Of a stretch of 64,000 nucleotides of DNA, positions 44,479 through 54,180 are shown piece by piece. Position 1 is the stretch's first letter, and each line of letters starts with the position of its first letter. Location: positions 620,001 through 684,000 of the forward strand of contig NZ_JAOTIK010000002.1 of assembly GCF_030116705.1 (NCBI RefSeq), given 5' to 3'. The notes beneath the pieces are model-generated. The model worked only from the letters and a program-made list of their open reading frames with translations, searched no databases and was not told the origin of the DNA. Made by a program: the position numbers and the translations under genes. The DNA comes from Streptomyces sp. ML-6. GTDB lineage: Bacteria > Actinomycetota > Actinomycetes > Streptomycetales > Streptomycetaceae.

Positions 44479-45269
44479 TGGCCACCATGTCCTACGCCGT
44501 CCGGGACTCCAGGACGATGCTGCGGCGCAACCTCAAGAAGGCTCTGCGCTACCCGTCCTTGATGCTCACCGTCGTCATCATGCCCCTCATGATGCTGCTG
44601 CTGTTCAACTACGTCTTCGGCAGGGCCCTGGGCACCGGCATCAGCGACCTGCCCACCGGCGGTGGCGAATACATCGACTACATCGCCCCCGGCATCATCC
44701 TGATGGCCGCCACCTCCGGCGCCCTGACCACCGCGATCAGCATCTGCATCGACAAGACCGAAGGCATCGTCAACCGCTTCCGCACGATGCCGATCTCCCG
44801 GGCCTCGTTCCTGACCGGCCATGTCGTCGCCGGGGTGATCCAGACGATGACCAGCGTCGCGCTCGTCATCGGCACCGCCCTCCTGATGGGTTTCCGCCCC
44901 GATGCCACCACCCTCGAATGGGCCGCAGCCCTGGGGCTGCTCACCCTGCTCACCCTGGCCCTCACCTGGATCTCCGCGGGCATCGGCCTGATCGCCAGGA
45001 ACGCCGAGACCGCCAGCAACATCCCGATGCCGCTGACGTTCATGCCGTTCATCGGCAGCGCCATCGTGCCGCCGGAGTCCATGCCCACCGGCCTGCGCTG
45101 GTTCGCCGAGTACCAGCCCTTCACGCCGATCATCGAGACCCTGCGCGGGCTGTGGCTCGGCACCGAAATCGGCTCCAGCGCGACCATCGGCCTCGCCTGG
45201 TGCGTGGGGCTCTCCCTGGTCGGCTATCTGTGGGCGCGCCGCACCTTCAGGGCCGGCGCCAAGCGGTAA
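44478..45269 (+). CDS. DrrB-type ABC-2 transporter permease
   Basis: 263 residues from ATG 44478, coupled to the ATPase gene by TGATG. Six membrane segments are visible, for example [40 protein letters not shown] and the C-terminal [19 protein letters not shown]. The conserved ABC-2 signature [20 protein letters not shown] is present. It forms the membrane channel of a DrrAB-like exporter. Confidence 0.92.
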
Positions 45270-45390
45270 CCACCGTTTCTTCCCGGGGGACTTCACCGAT
45301 CCGAACCACCTGTACCCGTACTCCGTATCCCGCCCACCGCCCACCGCCCACCGCACTCCGCATACCGTCCGACGAGCCCGGGAGGACCCC

Positions 45391-46617
45391 ATGCCGTACG
45401 ACCCGACGCCCCCCGACGCCACCGCGCAGGAGCCGCCCACCCTTCCCACCGACCGGCGCACCGGCTGCCCCTTCGATCCGCCGGCCGGACTCACCGCGCT
45501 GAGCGACGAGCCCGTGCGCCGCATGCACTACGCCGACGGACACCTGGGCTGGCTGGTCACCGGGCACGCCGCGGCCCGGGCGGTCCTCGCCGACCCGCGC
45601 TTCAGTTCACGCTACGAATTCATGCACATGCCGGTGCCGGTGGAAGGCGTGCCGGGGGAGTTACCGCCGGCACCGGTCGGCGACATCATCGGCCTCGACG
45701 CCCCCGAGCACACCCGCTACCGGCGCCTGCTCACCGGCCGGTTCACCGTCCGTCGCATGCGTCAACTCACCCGGCACGTCGAGCAGTTCACCGCCGAATG
45801 CCTGGACGCGATGGAGCAGGCCGGGCCCACGGCCGACCTGGTGGCAGCGTTCGCGCAACCCGTGCCCGCGCTCATGATCTGCGAGCTGCTCGGCGTGCCG
45901 TACACCGACCGGGAGCGCTTCCGGGGCCAGGTGGCGACGATCTTCGACCAGGCGGTTGACGCGGAGGCCAGGGCCGGGGCCTACACGGAACTCATCCAGT
46001 ACCTGGACGAACTGGTCCTCGCCAAACGCGCCGAGCCCACCGACGACCTGCTCAGCGAGCTGACCACCTCCGACCTCACCGACGAGGAACTGGCCGGGAT
46101 CGGCGGGATGCTGCTCGCCGCCGGGCTCGACACCACCGCGAACATGCTCGGCCTCGGCACCTTCGCCCTGCTGAGCAACCCCGACCAACTGGCGGCCCTG
46201 CGCGCCGACCCCGAACTCGCCGGGCAGGCCGTGGAGGAGCTGCTGCGCTACCTCAGCGTGGCCGACCCGCTGGTGCGTTCGGCGCTCGAGGACGTCGAGG
46301 TGGAGGGCCGGCTCATCAGGGCGGGCGAGTCGGTGACCGTCTCCGTGCAGGCCGGCAACCGCGATCCGCACAAGTTTTTCGACCCCGACCGGCTCGACAT
46401 CCACCGCCGGGCCACCGGGCACCTGGCCTTCGGCCACGGCATTCACCAATGCCTGGGCCAGCAGCTCGCCCGCGTCGAGATGACCGTCGCGTTCCCGGCA
46501 CTCCTCGCCCGCTTCCCGGGGCTGCGCCTGGCCGTGCCGCCGCAGGAGGTGCCGCTGCGGGACCGTGCCAACATCTACGGAGTAATCCGTCTGCCCGTCA
46601 CCTGGGACGAGGAGTGA
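45391..46617 (+). CDS. Cytochrome P450
   Basis: 408 residues. The I-helix is [20 protein letters not shown] lies in [20 protein letters not shown], and the haem loop is [20 protein letters not shown] with its Cys ligand near residue 355. It is a class I bacterial P450 (CYP105/107-like pattern) that takes electrons from the ferredoxin encoded four bases downstream. The substrate is unknown. Codon 91 (45661-45663) is TTA, pointing to bldA-dependent translation. The 121-base gap after DrrB may hold its own promoter. Confidence 0.93.
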   Translation: MPYDPTPPDATAQEPPTLPTDRRTGCPFDPPAGLTALSDEPVRRMHYADGHLGWLVTGHAAARAVLADPRFSSRYEFMHMPVPVEGVPGELPPAPVGDIIGLDAPEHTRYRRLLTGRFTVRRMRQLTRHVEQFTAECLDAMEQAGPTADLVAAFAQPVPALMICELLGVPYTDRERFRGQVATIFDQAVDAEARAGAYTELIQYLDELVLAKRAEPTDDLLSELTTSDLTDEELAGIGGMLLAAGLDTTANMLGLGTFALLSNPDQLAALRADPELAGQAVEELLRYLSVADPLVRSALEDVEVEGRLIRAGESVTVSVQAGNRDPHKFFDPDRLDIHRRATGHLAFGHGIHQCLGQQLARVEMTVAFPALLARFPGLRLAVPPQEVPLRDRANIYGVIRLPVTWDEE

Positions 46618-46621
46618 CCCC

Positions 46622-46855
46622 ATGAGCGACTCACGAGAACCACTGCGTATCGACGTCGACCGAGACCGCTGCGTAGGAGCCGGCATGTGCGCCCTGACCG
46701 CTCCTGCGGTCTTCGACCAGGACGACGAGGAGGGCCTGGTGGTGCTCCTGCACCCCGTGCCGGAAGCCGGACACCGGGCCGCCGCCCGGATGGCCGTCGG
46801 CCTCTGCCCCGCCGGAGCCATCACCCTCGACTCCCCGGAATCCACGGCCCCGTAG
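46622..46855 (+). CDS. 3Fe-4S-type ferredoxin
   Basis: 77 residues. The ligands are in DRCVGAGMCALTAPAVFDQD, which has a Cys-x5-Cys spacing with no Cys at the middle position, and in GLCPAGAITL. This is the short ferredoxin class that serves P450s. It starts four bases after the P450 stop and is clearly its redox partner. Its reductase would be encoded elsewhere. Confidence 0.93.
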   Translation: MSDSREPLRIDVDRDRCVGAGMCALTAPAVFDQDDEEGLVVLLHPVPEAGHRAAARMAVGLCPAGAITLDSPESTAP

Positions 46856-46875
46856 CGGCCCCGCCCGGACCGAGA

Positions 46876-46902
46876 CCCCCCGCACCGCACGCCGGTGGGG
46901 GG
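46876..46902 (+). terminator. Hairpin after the P450/ferredoxin operon
   Basis: CCCCCC (46876-46881) pairs with GGGGGG (46897-46902), with additional GAG/CTC pairing outside, 20 bases after the ferredoxin stop. Confidence 0.6.
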
Positions 46903-47019
46903 CTCTCGTGTGCCTCGCACGACTGGGTGCCTCGTGTGTTTCGGGTACCTCGGATACCTCGGGTGTTTCGTGGGTACGGGGCCGACCGCCCCAGGAGCGG
47001 GCCGTGCCCCGTCCGCCGG

Positions 47020-47499
47020 TCAGTCCGACAGGGCAGCGAACATGCCGGGCTCGTAGGAACCCCCGAAGTTGTGCACGATCACGTTCATCCGGGTGGCCGC
47101 GTTGATCAGGGCGATCAGACAGACCAGCGCACCGACCTGGTCGTCGTCGTAGTGCTTGCGCACCTCGGCCCAGGTCTCGTCGGCCACCCCGCGGTCGCCG
47201 AGCCGGGTGCCCTCCTCCGCGAGTGCCAGCGCGGCCCGTTCGGCCTTGGTGAAGACGGTGCTGTGGCGCCAGACGGCGACCAGGTTGAGCCGGAGCGCGG
47301 TCTCACCGGCGGCCGCAGCCTCCTTGGTGTGGGCGTCCACGCAGAAACCGCAGCCGTTGATCTGCCCGACCCGCAACTCCACCAGTTCCTGAAGGGACTT
47401 GGGCAAAGTCGACTGCTCCAGGGGCAGGGCGGCGTTGTAGAAACGCTTGGCGATTTTCGCGGCGGTCGGGCTGTCGAACAGGTTGAAACGGGGTTCCAT
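47020..47499 (-). CDS. AhpD-like carboxymuconolactone decarboxylase family protein
   Basis: 159 residues from ATG 47499, which has GAGGACGAAG upstream. The redox motif is NGCGFCVDAHTKEAAAAGE (CxxC followed by xxxH), the proton-relay core of AhpD-type alkylhydroperoxidases. FYNAALPLEQSTLPKSLQEL precedes it. It probably reduces peroxides or acts as an AhpD-like disulfide enzyme. It is monocistronic. Confidence 0.87.
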   Translation of the reverse strand: MEPRFNLFDSPTAAKIAKRFYNAALPLEQSTLPKSLQELVELRVGQINGCGFCVDAHTKEAAAAGETALRLNLVAVWRHSTVFTKAERAALALAEEGTRLGDRGVADETWAEVRKHYDDDQVGALVCLIALINAATRMNVIVHNFGGSYEPGMFAALSD

Positions 47500-47743
47500 G
47501 ACTTCGTCCTCACTCGTGGTCTCGCGTGCTGTCGCACCGTACGGACACAAGACGCCTGCGCCCCGGCCCGTGTGACGGCATGCCGATGTGATGTGTTCGA
47601 CCGTCCGCAGGTGTCACAAATCGGCGGGGACCGGTGTCCGGGGCGCCTTCCGGCCGTGCCCGAGCCCGTACGCGTACGGGCTCGGGCACGGCCGGACGAG
47701 TACGGGCGGTTCCGGCTGCGAGCGGGTCCGGGCAGGAGCCGGT

Positions 47744-48985
47744 TCAGACGCCCGCGCCCTGGAGTTCGGCGCGCCGCAGGGCCGGGGCCGCGGCGGCCAA
47801 CGCGCCCGCCAGCAGGCTGATCGCACCGCATCCGGCGAAGAAGGCGGCCGCTCCCCAGAGTTGGGCGGTGATGCCCGCCACGGGGAAGAGGGCGGGGGCC
47901 AGACCCAGGGTGCACAGGGTGGTGAGGGAGGTGACCCGGCCCAGGTACCGGGGGTCCGTCTCCGCCTGGACCAGGGCGCCGGTGAGCGTCACCGTGGTGC
48001 CGCCGGCCAGGCCGATCAGCACGGTGAGGGCGACGGCGGACCACAGGGTCGGCGCCCGGCCCAGGGCGGCCGTGGCCACTGCGGTGACCAGCAGCGCGAC
48101 GACGATGCCCCGCCCGGCGCGGGCGACACGCGGGAGAACGGTGAACCACAGGGCCGCGGCCCCCGCCCCGACGCTGAAGGCGCTCGCCATCCACCCCGTG
48201 CCGGAGGCGCCCCAGCCCCGTTCGTCCGCCAGCAGCACCAGTCCCAGGGCCACCGGGCCGCTGAAGCACATCTCGCTCAGCCCGATCACCCCCGCCAGCG
48301 GGGCGAGCAGCCGGTGGCGGCGTACGTAGCGCAGCCCGGCGCCCAACTCCTGCCGGGTCGTGAGACGTTCGGGGGCGGTCGGAGCCGGGAGGGGGGTGAT
48401 GCGAACGGCGAGAAGCAGGACGAGCGATGCGGCGAAGAGGACCCCCGCGGCGGCGAAGGCGCCCCCGGCCCCACCGGCGGCCAGCACGACGCCGCCCACT
48501 GCGGGGCCGAGGGAGTTGCTCAGCCGGACCGACAGCCCCCGCATGCCCTGGAGGCGGGCGAGTTGGTCCCGGGTCGTGATGCGGGGCGGGAACGCGCCCA
48601 CGGCGGGCATGAACACCGCGTCCACCACGCCGAAGACCAGGGCGAGCGGAACCAGCAGCCACAGCCCCGGCGCCGCCGACACCAGCACGGCGGCCGACAC
48701 CAGGATGACCAGACAGCGGGTGGCGTCACTGGCCACGGCGACCCGCCGAGGACCGAACCGGTCGGCCACCACGCCCCCGACGAGCATGAACACCGCCCGG
48801 GGGAGGGCCCCGACCGCGACCACCAGGCCCGCCTGCGACGGACCGACGGTGCGGGTCGCGGTCCAGGACAGCGCCAGGAAGTAGATCACGTCGCCGGTGA
48901 CCGACGCAGTGTACGCGGCGAGCCAGCGCAACACGTTGCCGTCCCGGTGCGCGGGCCGGGGCAGGGTCGTGGCGGGCCCGGTCAT
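47744..48985 (-). CDS. MFS transporter, second ArsR-coupled pump
   Basis: 413 residues with about 12 membrane helices. FGPRRVAVASDATRCLVILV holds the motif-A-type loop, and LQGMRGLSVRLSNSLGPAVG the mid-protein region. Its ATG at 48985 overlaps the ArsR stop as ATGA. The arrangement and general sequence type repeat those of the pump at 31907-33208, though the two proteins are not close copies. It is probably a drug or metabolite exporter. Confidence 0.88.
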   Translation of the reverse strand: MTGPATTLPRPAHRDGNVLRWLAAYTASVTGDVIYFLALSWTATRTVGPSQAGLVVAVGALPRAVFMLVGGVVADRFGPRRVAVASDATRCLVILVSAAVLVSAAPGLWLLVPLALVFGVVDAVFMPAVGAFPPRITTRDQLARLQGMRGLSVRLSNSLGPAVGGVVLAAGGAGGAFAAAGVLFAASLVLLLAVRITPLPAPTAPERLTTRQELGAGLRYVRRHRLLAPLAGVIGLSEMCFSGPVALGLVLLADERGWGASGTGWMASAFSVGAGAAALWFTVLPRVARAGRGIVVALLVTAVATAALGRAPTLWSAVALTVLIGLAGGTTVTLTGALVQAETDPRYLGRVTSLTTLCTLGLAPALFPVAGITAQLWGAAAFFAGCGAISLLAGALAAAAPALRRAELQGAGV

Positions 48986-49638
48986 GAACCGGCGGACCGC
49001 GGCGGTACCGTGCCCGGCACCGGGAACGCCTGCACCTGCACCGCCACCGGTACGAGTTCCTCGGCGCCCCGGTCCGCAACCTGCCGGTACCGGGAGACCA
49101 CCGCGAAGACCTCGTCGCGCATCCGGGCGACGTCCTTCGGGGCCAGCCGCAGGACGAAGTCCCCGAACGTGCTGACCTCGAACCACTCCTCGGGCAGCGA
49201 CGGCACCTCCTGCGCCGCCGCCCGCAGCCGCTCCGTGCAGGCGAGGGCCACGGCGTGCGCGTAGGCGCGCCCGGCCTCCTGTTGTTCCGGAGCTGCGGAC
49301 GCCGGATCGTGGACGGACTGGCGGTGGGCGGCCCTCCACCACCGCTCACGCCCGGTGCCGCGCCCCGGTTCCTCCACGACGAGCCCGCCCGCCGCCAGCC
49401 GGCGCAGGTGATAGCTCGCGGCCCCGGGATTGATGCCGAGCTCACCGGCCACCTTGGTCGCGGTCGACGGGCCGCCCCGACGCAGCAGCGCGAGCACGTT
49501 GATACGCAGGGGGTGGGCCAGCACCCGCAGAGCGGCGGTGTCCAACTCGATGTCCGAGTCCGCCGGGGCATGGTCGGGCGGCTCGGCGGATGAAACAGCG
49601 GGGGAAGCGGTGGGGGAAGTGTCGGGGGAAGCGGTCAT
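48982..49638 (-). CDS. ArsR-type regulator of the second MFS pump
   Basis: 218 residues from ATG 49638 (TTG 49647 is possible). The winged helix is LRVLAHPLRINVLALLRRGG, TATKVAGELGINPGAASYHL and RRLAAGGLVVEEPGRGTGRE. It ends in the same FVLRLAPKDVARMRDEVFAV helix type as the regulator at 33205. It heads the operon with the pump and has its own palindrome just upstream. Confidence 0.88.
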   Translation of the reverse strand: MTASPDTSPTASPAVSSAEPPDHAPADSDIELDTAALRVLAHPLRINVLALLRRGGPSTATKVAGELGINPGAASYHLRRLAAGGLVVEEPGRGTGRERWWRAAHRQSVHDPASAAPEQQEAGRAYAHAVALACTERLRAAAQEVPSLPEEWFEVSTFGDFVLRLAPKDVARMRDEVFAVVSRYRQVADRGAEELVPVAVQVQAFPVPGTVPPRSAGS

Positions 49639-49656
49639 GCGCGCCAAGATAGACCT

Positions 49657-49684
49657 ACAACACTTCTTTCGAAAGAGTTGTTGT
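49657..49684. promoter_or_regulatory. Operator palindrome of the second ArsR gene
   Basis: ACAACACTTCTTTC (49657-49670) pairs with GAAAGAGTTGTTGT (49671-49684) at 12 of 14 positions. It lies about 20 bases upstream of the regulator start. The inner CTTTC/GAAAG resembles the operator of the first ArsR pair (AAAGAG). Confidence 0.65.
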
Positions 49685-49719
49685 GAACGATCCTGGCCGA
49701 GCTCTCAACAGGGTTCCTT

Positions 49720-49751
49720 CCCCCATCTAATCAAATTTGATTAGATGGGGG
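49720..49751. promoter_or_regulatory. 32-bp perfect palindrome before the VOC gene
   Basis: Left arm CCCCCATCTAATCAAA (49720-49735) and right arm TTTGATTAGATGGGGG (49736-49751) are perfectly complementary with no spacer. The right arm ends one base before the ATG at 49753 and includes the GGGGG that would act as ribosome binding site. Binding here would block both transcription and translation start. Confidence 0.75.
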
Positions 49752-49752
49752 C

Positions 49753-50466
49753 ATGAGCGAGAAGATGATTCCGATCCTGCCGTGCCGGACCCTTCGGCCC
49801 GTCCTCGACTTCTACACCGCCCTCGGTTTCGGGACGACCTTCCAGCAGCGGAGCCCCAACCCCTACGCGGTTGTGCAACGCGACGGCATCGAGCTCCACT
49901 TCTTCGGGATGAAGCAGTACGACCCGGCCGGTTCGTACAGCACGTGCCTCATCGCGACCGAGGACGTCGACGGTTTGCACGAGGAGTTCCGGGCCGGCCT
50001 CAAGGCCGCGTGCGGGAGGGTGCCGGTCCGGGGGCTGCCGCGCCTCGGGCCGCTGAAGGACATGTCCTACGGTGTGCGGCAGTTCCTCATGACCGACCCG
50101 GGCGGCAACTGCATCCGCGTGGTCCGGCGGACGAGCGAGAACCTGCACCATCGGCCCGCGCCCGAGGGGACTTTCGCCCGGGCCCTGCACCACGCGTCCC
50201 TCTTCGCGGACTCGAGGGAGGACCTGGCGGGTGCCGCGCGGGTCATCGACCGCGCGCTGAGGGTCGAGGACGAGGAGCCGACGCGCGTGCAGCTCCTCCG
50301 GCTCCTCGTGCTGCGCGCGGATGTCGCCGGGCGCCTCGGCGACGAGGAGGTGGCGGCGTCCGCGCTCGTCCGGGCCTCGGGTATCCGCCTCCTCGCCGAG
50401 GAACGGGACGCGGCCCGGGACGCCCTCATGCGTCTGGAGGAACTGCGCGCCGCGGTCCGGCCGTGA
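49753..50466 (+). CDS. VOC-family bleomycin-resistance-like protein with helical C-terminal extension
   Basis: 237 residues. Residues 1-125 are a VOC domain (IPILPCRTLRPVLDFYTALG, YAVVQRDGIELHFFGMKQYD, FLMTDPGGNCIRVVRR), the antibiotic-sequestering type. Residues 140-235 form a helical, TPR-like extension (LADVAGRLGDEEVAASALVR type sequence) that single-domain members lack. ATG 49753 is fixed by the palindrome whose GGGGG arm directly precedes it. It may give resistance to a bleomycin-like or other metabolite. Confidence 0.82.
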   Translation: MSEKMIPILPCRTLRPVLDFYTALGFGTTFQQRSPNPYAVVQRDGIELHFFGMKQYDPAGSYSTCLIATEDVDGLHEEFRAGLKAACGRVPVRGLPRLGPLKDMSYGVRQFLMTDPGGNCIRVVRRTSENLHHRPAPEGTFARALHHASLFADSREDLAGAARVIDRALRVEDEEPTRVQLLRLLVLRADVAGRLGDEEVAASALVRASGIRLLAEERDAARDALMRLEELRAAVRP

Positions 50467-51053
50467 ACCGACCGCCTGCCGAAGCCCGTTGAGGCGGAGG
50501 GCCGCCCCCTCCGGCCGGCCCGTGCCGAACTGATCTGTGCCGGCCTGTGCTGTGCCGGTCTGCGCCCTGTTGATCTGTGATCCGCTGATCTGGGCTGGCC
50601 CGTCCTGTGCCGGCCTGTGCCGCGCCGTGCTTCGCCGGAGGGAATGGCCCCGTCCCGAGGGGAGGGGTACGCCCGCGCGCGGCGCGGCGCGGGCTGCGGA
50701 CCGGGGTGTCGGGCCGCGCTGAGACGGGAGAGGATCTTGTGTTCGAGTCCGTTTTCACCTGTGAAAACAAACTGTTGTGTTGTTTTCTCCTGTGCGTCGA
50801 TGGCTCGTGATCAGGCATATGCCCCGTTCATGCTCACCTTCTGATGGGTGTTCGGGCACCTTCGGTGAGGTCGTGGCCCGAAGTCGGGGTGCTTTCATTG
50901 CAAAGAACCGTCCAGCCGGTATATTTATCGACCGGAGAGGAGCCGTGCTCCGAAAGGTCCGAAGGAACGAGGCTCTCTTCTGCGTTTCCGTATGTGGTCC
51001 GTTGACGACCAGGAGCGTGGGGACGTTCCGGGCGGAAAAGGGGGAGGCCCAGG
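50467..51053. other. Promoter region of the FAD monooxygenase
   Basis: About 590 bases without a gene. The left half contains imperfect CTGTGCCGGCCTGTGC-type low-complexity repeats (50530-50625). The right half, of lower G+C, has the hairpin GTTTTCAC/GTGAAAAC near 50753-50770 and CCGGT/ACCGG arms near 50918-50937. These may regulate the monooxygenase, and the second resembles a degenerate ARE. Confidence 0.4.
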
Positions 51054-52679
51054 ATGGCAGGCCGAATGCACGCACAGGTGATGGTGGTCGGAGGAGGCCC
51101 GGTCGGCATGCTCGTCGCGGCCGAACTGGCCGCGCAGGGGGTCGACACCCTGGTCCTCGAGGCGGAGGCCGCCATTTCGGAACGGCCCAGGGCCACCACG
51201 CTCCACGCACGGGCGGTGCAGTGCCTGGCCAGGCGCGGGTACTTCTTCGCGCCGGAGCCGCGCCCCGCGGGCGGCGCGGCCGCCATGCCCTTCCACTTCG
51301 CGGGCATCCCGGGCCTGTCCATCACCGCCCCGGAGGCGGAACCCGTCCCGATCCTGAAGGCCCCCCAGGCAGAACTGGAACGGCTCTTCGAGAGCAGGGC
51401 GCGGGCCAACGGCGTCCGGGTGCTGCGCGAGCACCGGGTGACGGACATGTCGCAGGACCGGGGCGGCGTGCGGGTCACCGCACAGGGCCCGCAGGGGTGC
51501 CGCTCGTTCACCGTCGCGTACGTGGTGGGGGCGGACGGGGCCCGCAGCACGGTCCGCGAGAAGGCGGGGATCGCCTCCGACGTCGGCCTGCCGACCATGT
51601 CCGCGCTGACGGGCCTGGTCCGCCTCCCCGACCCGCAGGCCGCCCCGGTGGGCTGGCACCGGACGCCCAGGGGCTGGCTCATCGTCAAGGAAGGTCCCGA
51701 GGGACGCACCCTGATCCACACGCTCACCGAAGGGGATGCCTCGGACGATCGTCATCTTCCGCTCACCCTGGCCGAGTTGAGCGAGAAGGCGGCATGGGTC
51801 GCCGGGCACGACATCGAGATGACCGACCCCCGCTGGCTCGGCCGGTTCAGCGACTACACCCGGCTGGCCAGGACCTACCGCGCGGGACGGTTCTTCCTGG
51901 CCGGGGATGCCGCGCACGTGCACTTCCCGATCGGCGGCCAGGGCCTGAGCACGGGGGTGCTGGACGCCCTCGACCTCAGCTGGAAACTCGGCCTCGTGGC
52001 ACGGGGCGCCGCGGGCGACGGGCTGCTCGACACCTACGGCCCGGAACGCCGGCCCGCCGCCCGGCGGGTCATCGACAACACCCGTGCCCAGGTCGCGCTG
52101 ATGCGCCCCGGCACCGAGACCGACTCCTTGCGGGCGCTGCTCGCCGGACTCCTGGAGTCGGGCCGCGGCAATGATTTCCTGAGCGCGATGATCAGTGCCC
52201 AGGACACCGTCCTCCCGTCGAGCCCCCGCCGCCGCTACCGCTCGCTGCGGGAAGGCACCTTCCTCGACAACGTCGAACTGGCCACGACCCGGGGCGCGTC
52301 GGACGTGATCGGGCTGTTGGGGAGGAGCGGCAAACCGCTTCTGCTGCTCCTCGGCGAGGGCGGCAGGCGCTGCGCGGACACGGCGCGCGCCTGGGCCCGC
52401 GTCCTGCACGTGGCGCACTGCGCACCGACGGACGCCCTGCCGTACGACGCCCTGCTCGTACGCCCCGACGGGTACATCGCCTGGGCCTCGGACGGCGGTG
52501 AACCACTGGCCGATGCCCTGGTGTCGCTGCTCGGCACGGAGGCGGGGACGGAGACGGAGACGGAGACGGGAGCGGAGGGAACCGCGGAGAAAGCAACGGG
52601 GACGGCGGTGGACGCGGATCCCTGCCCGGGGGCGTCTTCCGCACCGGCCCGGGTACCCGCCGCGACCGGCCGCCGCTGA
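51054..52679 (+). CDS. FAD-dependent aromatic monooxygenase
   Basis: 541 residues from ATG 51054, preceded by GGGGGAGG. The FAD-binding GGGPVGMLVAAELAAQG is at residues 12-28, the DG motif VVGADGARSTVREKAG near 160, and the GD motif FFLAGDAAHVHFPIGGQGLS near 283. This is the PgaE/RdmE-like class that hydroxylates aromatic polyketides or inactivates antibiotics. After about residue 490 comes a low-complexity TETETETG-type tail of some 50 residues. It is close to the GBL/PKS cluster, so it could be a tailoring enzyme. Confidence 0.9.
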   Translation: MAGRMHAQVMVVGGGPVGMLVAAELAAQGVDTLVLEAEAAISERPRATTLHARAVQCLARRGYFFAPEPRPAGGAAAMPFHFAGIPGLSITAPEAEPVPILKAPQAELERLFESRARANGVRVLREHRVTDMSQDRGGVRVTAQGPQGCRSFTVAYVVGADGARSTVREKAGIASDVGLPTMSALTGLVRLPDPQAAPVGWHRTPRGWLIVKEGPEGRTLIHTLTEGDASDDRHLPLTLAELSEKAAWVAGHDIEMTDPRWLGRFSDYTRLARTYRAGRFFLAGDAAHVHFPIGGQGLSTGVLDALDLSWKLGLVARGAAGDGLLDTYGPERRPAARRVIDNTRAQVALMRPGTETDSLRALLAGLLESGRGNDFLSAMISAQDTVLPSSPRRRYRSLREGTFLDNVELATTRGASDVIGLLGRSGKPLLLLLGEGGRRCADTARAWARVLHVAHCAPTDALPYDALLVRPDGYIAWASDGGEPLADALVSLLGTEAGTETETETGAEGTAEKATGTAVDADPCPGASSAPARVPAATGRR

Positions 52680-52772
52680 CGCCCCGAGTCCCGCAGGGGC
52701 ACCCCGAGGCCCCGGCCCCATCGACGTGATGTGCACCACTCCCGGGATGCTTCGGGCCGGGCGTGCACGATC

Positions 52773-53483
52773 ATGACCGGAATGGACGCTCGCTTTCTCG
52801 GCATCACCGAGCTGACCGAGACCCCCTCCGTGGCGGTCGTGGTCGACGTCATGCGCGCTTGCACCGTTGCCGCCTGGGCCTTTGCCCGGGGGGCGGAAAA
52901 GATCGTGCTCGCCGAGTCGTTGGACGAGGCCCTGGCGCTCAAGGCCCGCCACCCGGACTGGGTGGCGCTCAAGGACGGCCCGCCCGCGCCCGGGTTCGAC
53001 GCCGTCAACTCGCCGGGGCTGCTGCGGTCCGTCGACCTCGGCGGGCGGACCGTCGTGCAGAAGACCACGGCGGGGACGGTCGGCGCCCTCGCGGTCAAGG
53101 AGGCGTCGCTGGTGCTGTGCGCCGGCTTCGTGGTGGCGGAGGCGACCGCCCGGCTCCTGCGGGCACATGGGGGCAACGACGTCACGTACGTGGTCACCGG
53201 GGAGGACGGACGGGCCGAGGAGGATCTGGCGTGCGCCCAGTACATCGCCCGGAGGGCCGCCGGGGCCGAGGCGGAGGCCGCCGGGTTCCTCCGCCGTGCC
53301 GCCGGGTCGCGTGCCGCCACCGAACTCACCGAAGGGGTGCGTCAGGGAGCCCATCCCGATGACGTCGCACTCTGCCTCGAACTCGACCGGTTCCCCTTCG
53401 CCATGGTGGCGGAACCGGAGGGCCCCCTCATGGTTCTCCGCTCGTGCGCCGTCCCTCCGACGACCAACGACGCCGCCACCTGA
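52773..53483 (+). CDS. 2-phosphosulfolactate phosphatase (ComB) family protein
   Basis: 236 residues from ATG 52773. The family core is [59 protein letters not shown], and a terminal [18 protein letters not shown]. True ComB enzymes act in coenzyme M synthesis in methanogens; actinobacterial relatives have an unproven role, probably as a magnesium-dependent phosphatase. It is not clearly linked to its neighbours. Confidence 0.85.
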   Translation: MTGMDARFLGITELTETPSVAVVVDVMRACTVAAWAFARGAEKIVLAESLDEALALKARHPDWVALKDGPPAPGFDAVNSPGLLRSVDLGGRTVVQKTTAGTVGALAVKEASLVLCAGFVVAEATARLLRAHGGNDVTYVVTGEDGRAEEDLACAQYIARRAAGAEAEAAGFLRRAAGSRAATELTEGVRQGAHPDDVALCLELDRFPFAMVAEPEGPLMVLRSCAVPPTTNDAAT

Positions 53484-53515
53484 CAAGTGGGCGCCCGGCC
53501 TTGATACTTGGGGGC

Positions 53516-53836
53516 ATGCAGTTCATCGCCCTCATGACCCTGCCAGGGCTGGTCATCGTGCTGACTCTGCTGGCCTTCGTCGACCAGCTGCTGCTGCGCG
53601 CGGGCCGGGCCGGAGTGCTGCCGTGGCGGAACGGCGCACGTCAGGGGCAGATATCGGCGACCGGGTTCGAGCAACTGCACGCGAGCCTCTCGCCGGGCAA
53701 GCAGAACGAGCTGAAGGAGCGGCAGTCGGCCCTGGTCATGCCGGACAACGAGGACGACGGCGCTCCGCCGCACAGGACGACGGTGGACCTGACCGCGGGA
53801 ACGGCCGTCGTAAGGTTGCCGCGCCCCGGGCAGTAG
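53516..53836 (+). CDS. Small membrane-anchored protein (DUF6191-like)
   Basis: 106 residues from ATG 53516. One N-terminal membrane helix, LPGLVIVLTLLAFVDQLLL (residues 9-27), is followed by a basic PWRNGARQGQISATGFEQLH and a polar tail with LSPGKQNELKERQSALVMPD. It is a common small Streptomyces protein of unknown function. It is convergent with the first GBL receptor gene. Confidence 0.75.
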   Translation: MQFIALMTLPGLVIVLTLLAFVDQLLLRAGRAGVLPWRNGARQGQISATGFEQLHASLSPGKQNELKERQSALVMPDNEDDGAPPHRTTVDLTAGTAVVRLPRPGQ

Positions 53837-54096
53837 GCCCGGCGCCCGATCAGCCTCTGCATTGATCGCCGGGCAGCACGCACGTGGGGGCGACGACTCC
53901 CGTGGCAGGACCGCCCCCGTGTGCTTTTGCCGCTGCACTCCGACGAATCCGGGTGGGCAGTTCCCGGGCCGGCGTGAGGGGAGGCCCAGGGTCCGTCCGG
54001 CCCCGGGCCTCCGGTCGGGCCCCGCCGCCCCCGACCGACCGCCGCTGGCCGGTCGGCTCAGGCGGCCAGCTGCCGGGCGGCTCCGGCGGCCGATCC

Positions 54097-54152
54097 TGGC
54101 CGACCAGCGCTGGTCGACCAGTCCTGGCCGACCACTCCTGGTCGACCGTCTC
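54097..54152. repeat. Four 14-bp direct repeats, TGGYCGACCA core
   Basis: Copies begin at 54097, 54111, 54125 and 54139, exactly 14 bases apart, with core TGGCCGACCA or TGGTCGACCA; the second is a perfect palindrome. They lie between two convergent genes. They may form hairpins that end transcription or may be a slippage array. Confidence 0.65.
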
Positions 54153-54180
54153 TGAATCGACCGGTTCTGGTCGGTCGGTC

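Noticed and set aside
46905..46975. Short GTACCTCGG/ATACCTCGG repeats
   Set aside because: Only a few degenerate copies after a terminator. No structure or spacing suggests function.
50530..50625. Repeated CTGTGCCGGCCTGTGC-like pieces, possible CRISPR or operator array
   Set aside because: Copies are irregular in length and spacing, with no equal spacers. It is best seen as low-complexity sequence.
50918..50937. ARE-like site before the FAD monooxygenase
   Set aside because: CCGGT/ACCGG arms and A+T centre are suggestive, but the ACAAAC....CGGTTT pattern is not met well enough to list it as an operator.
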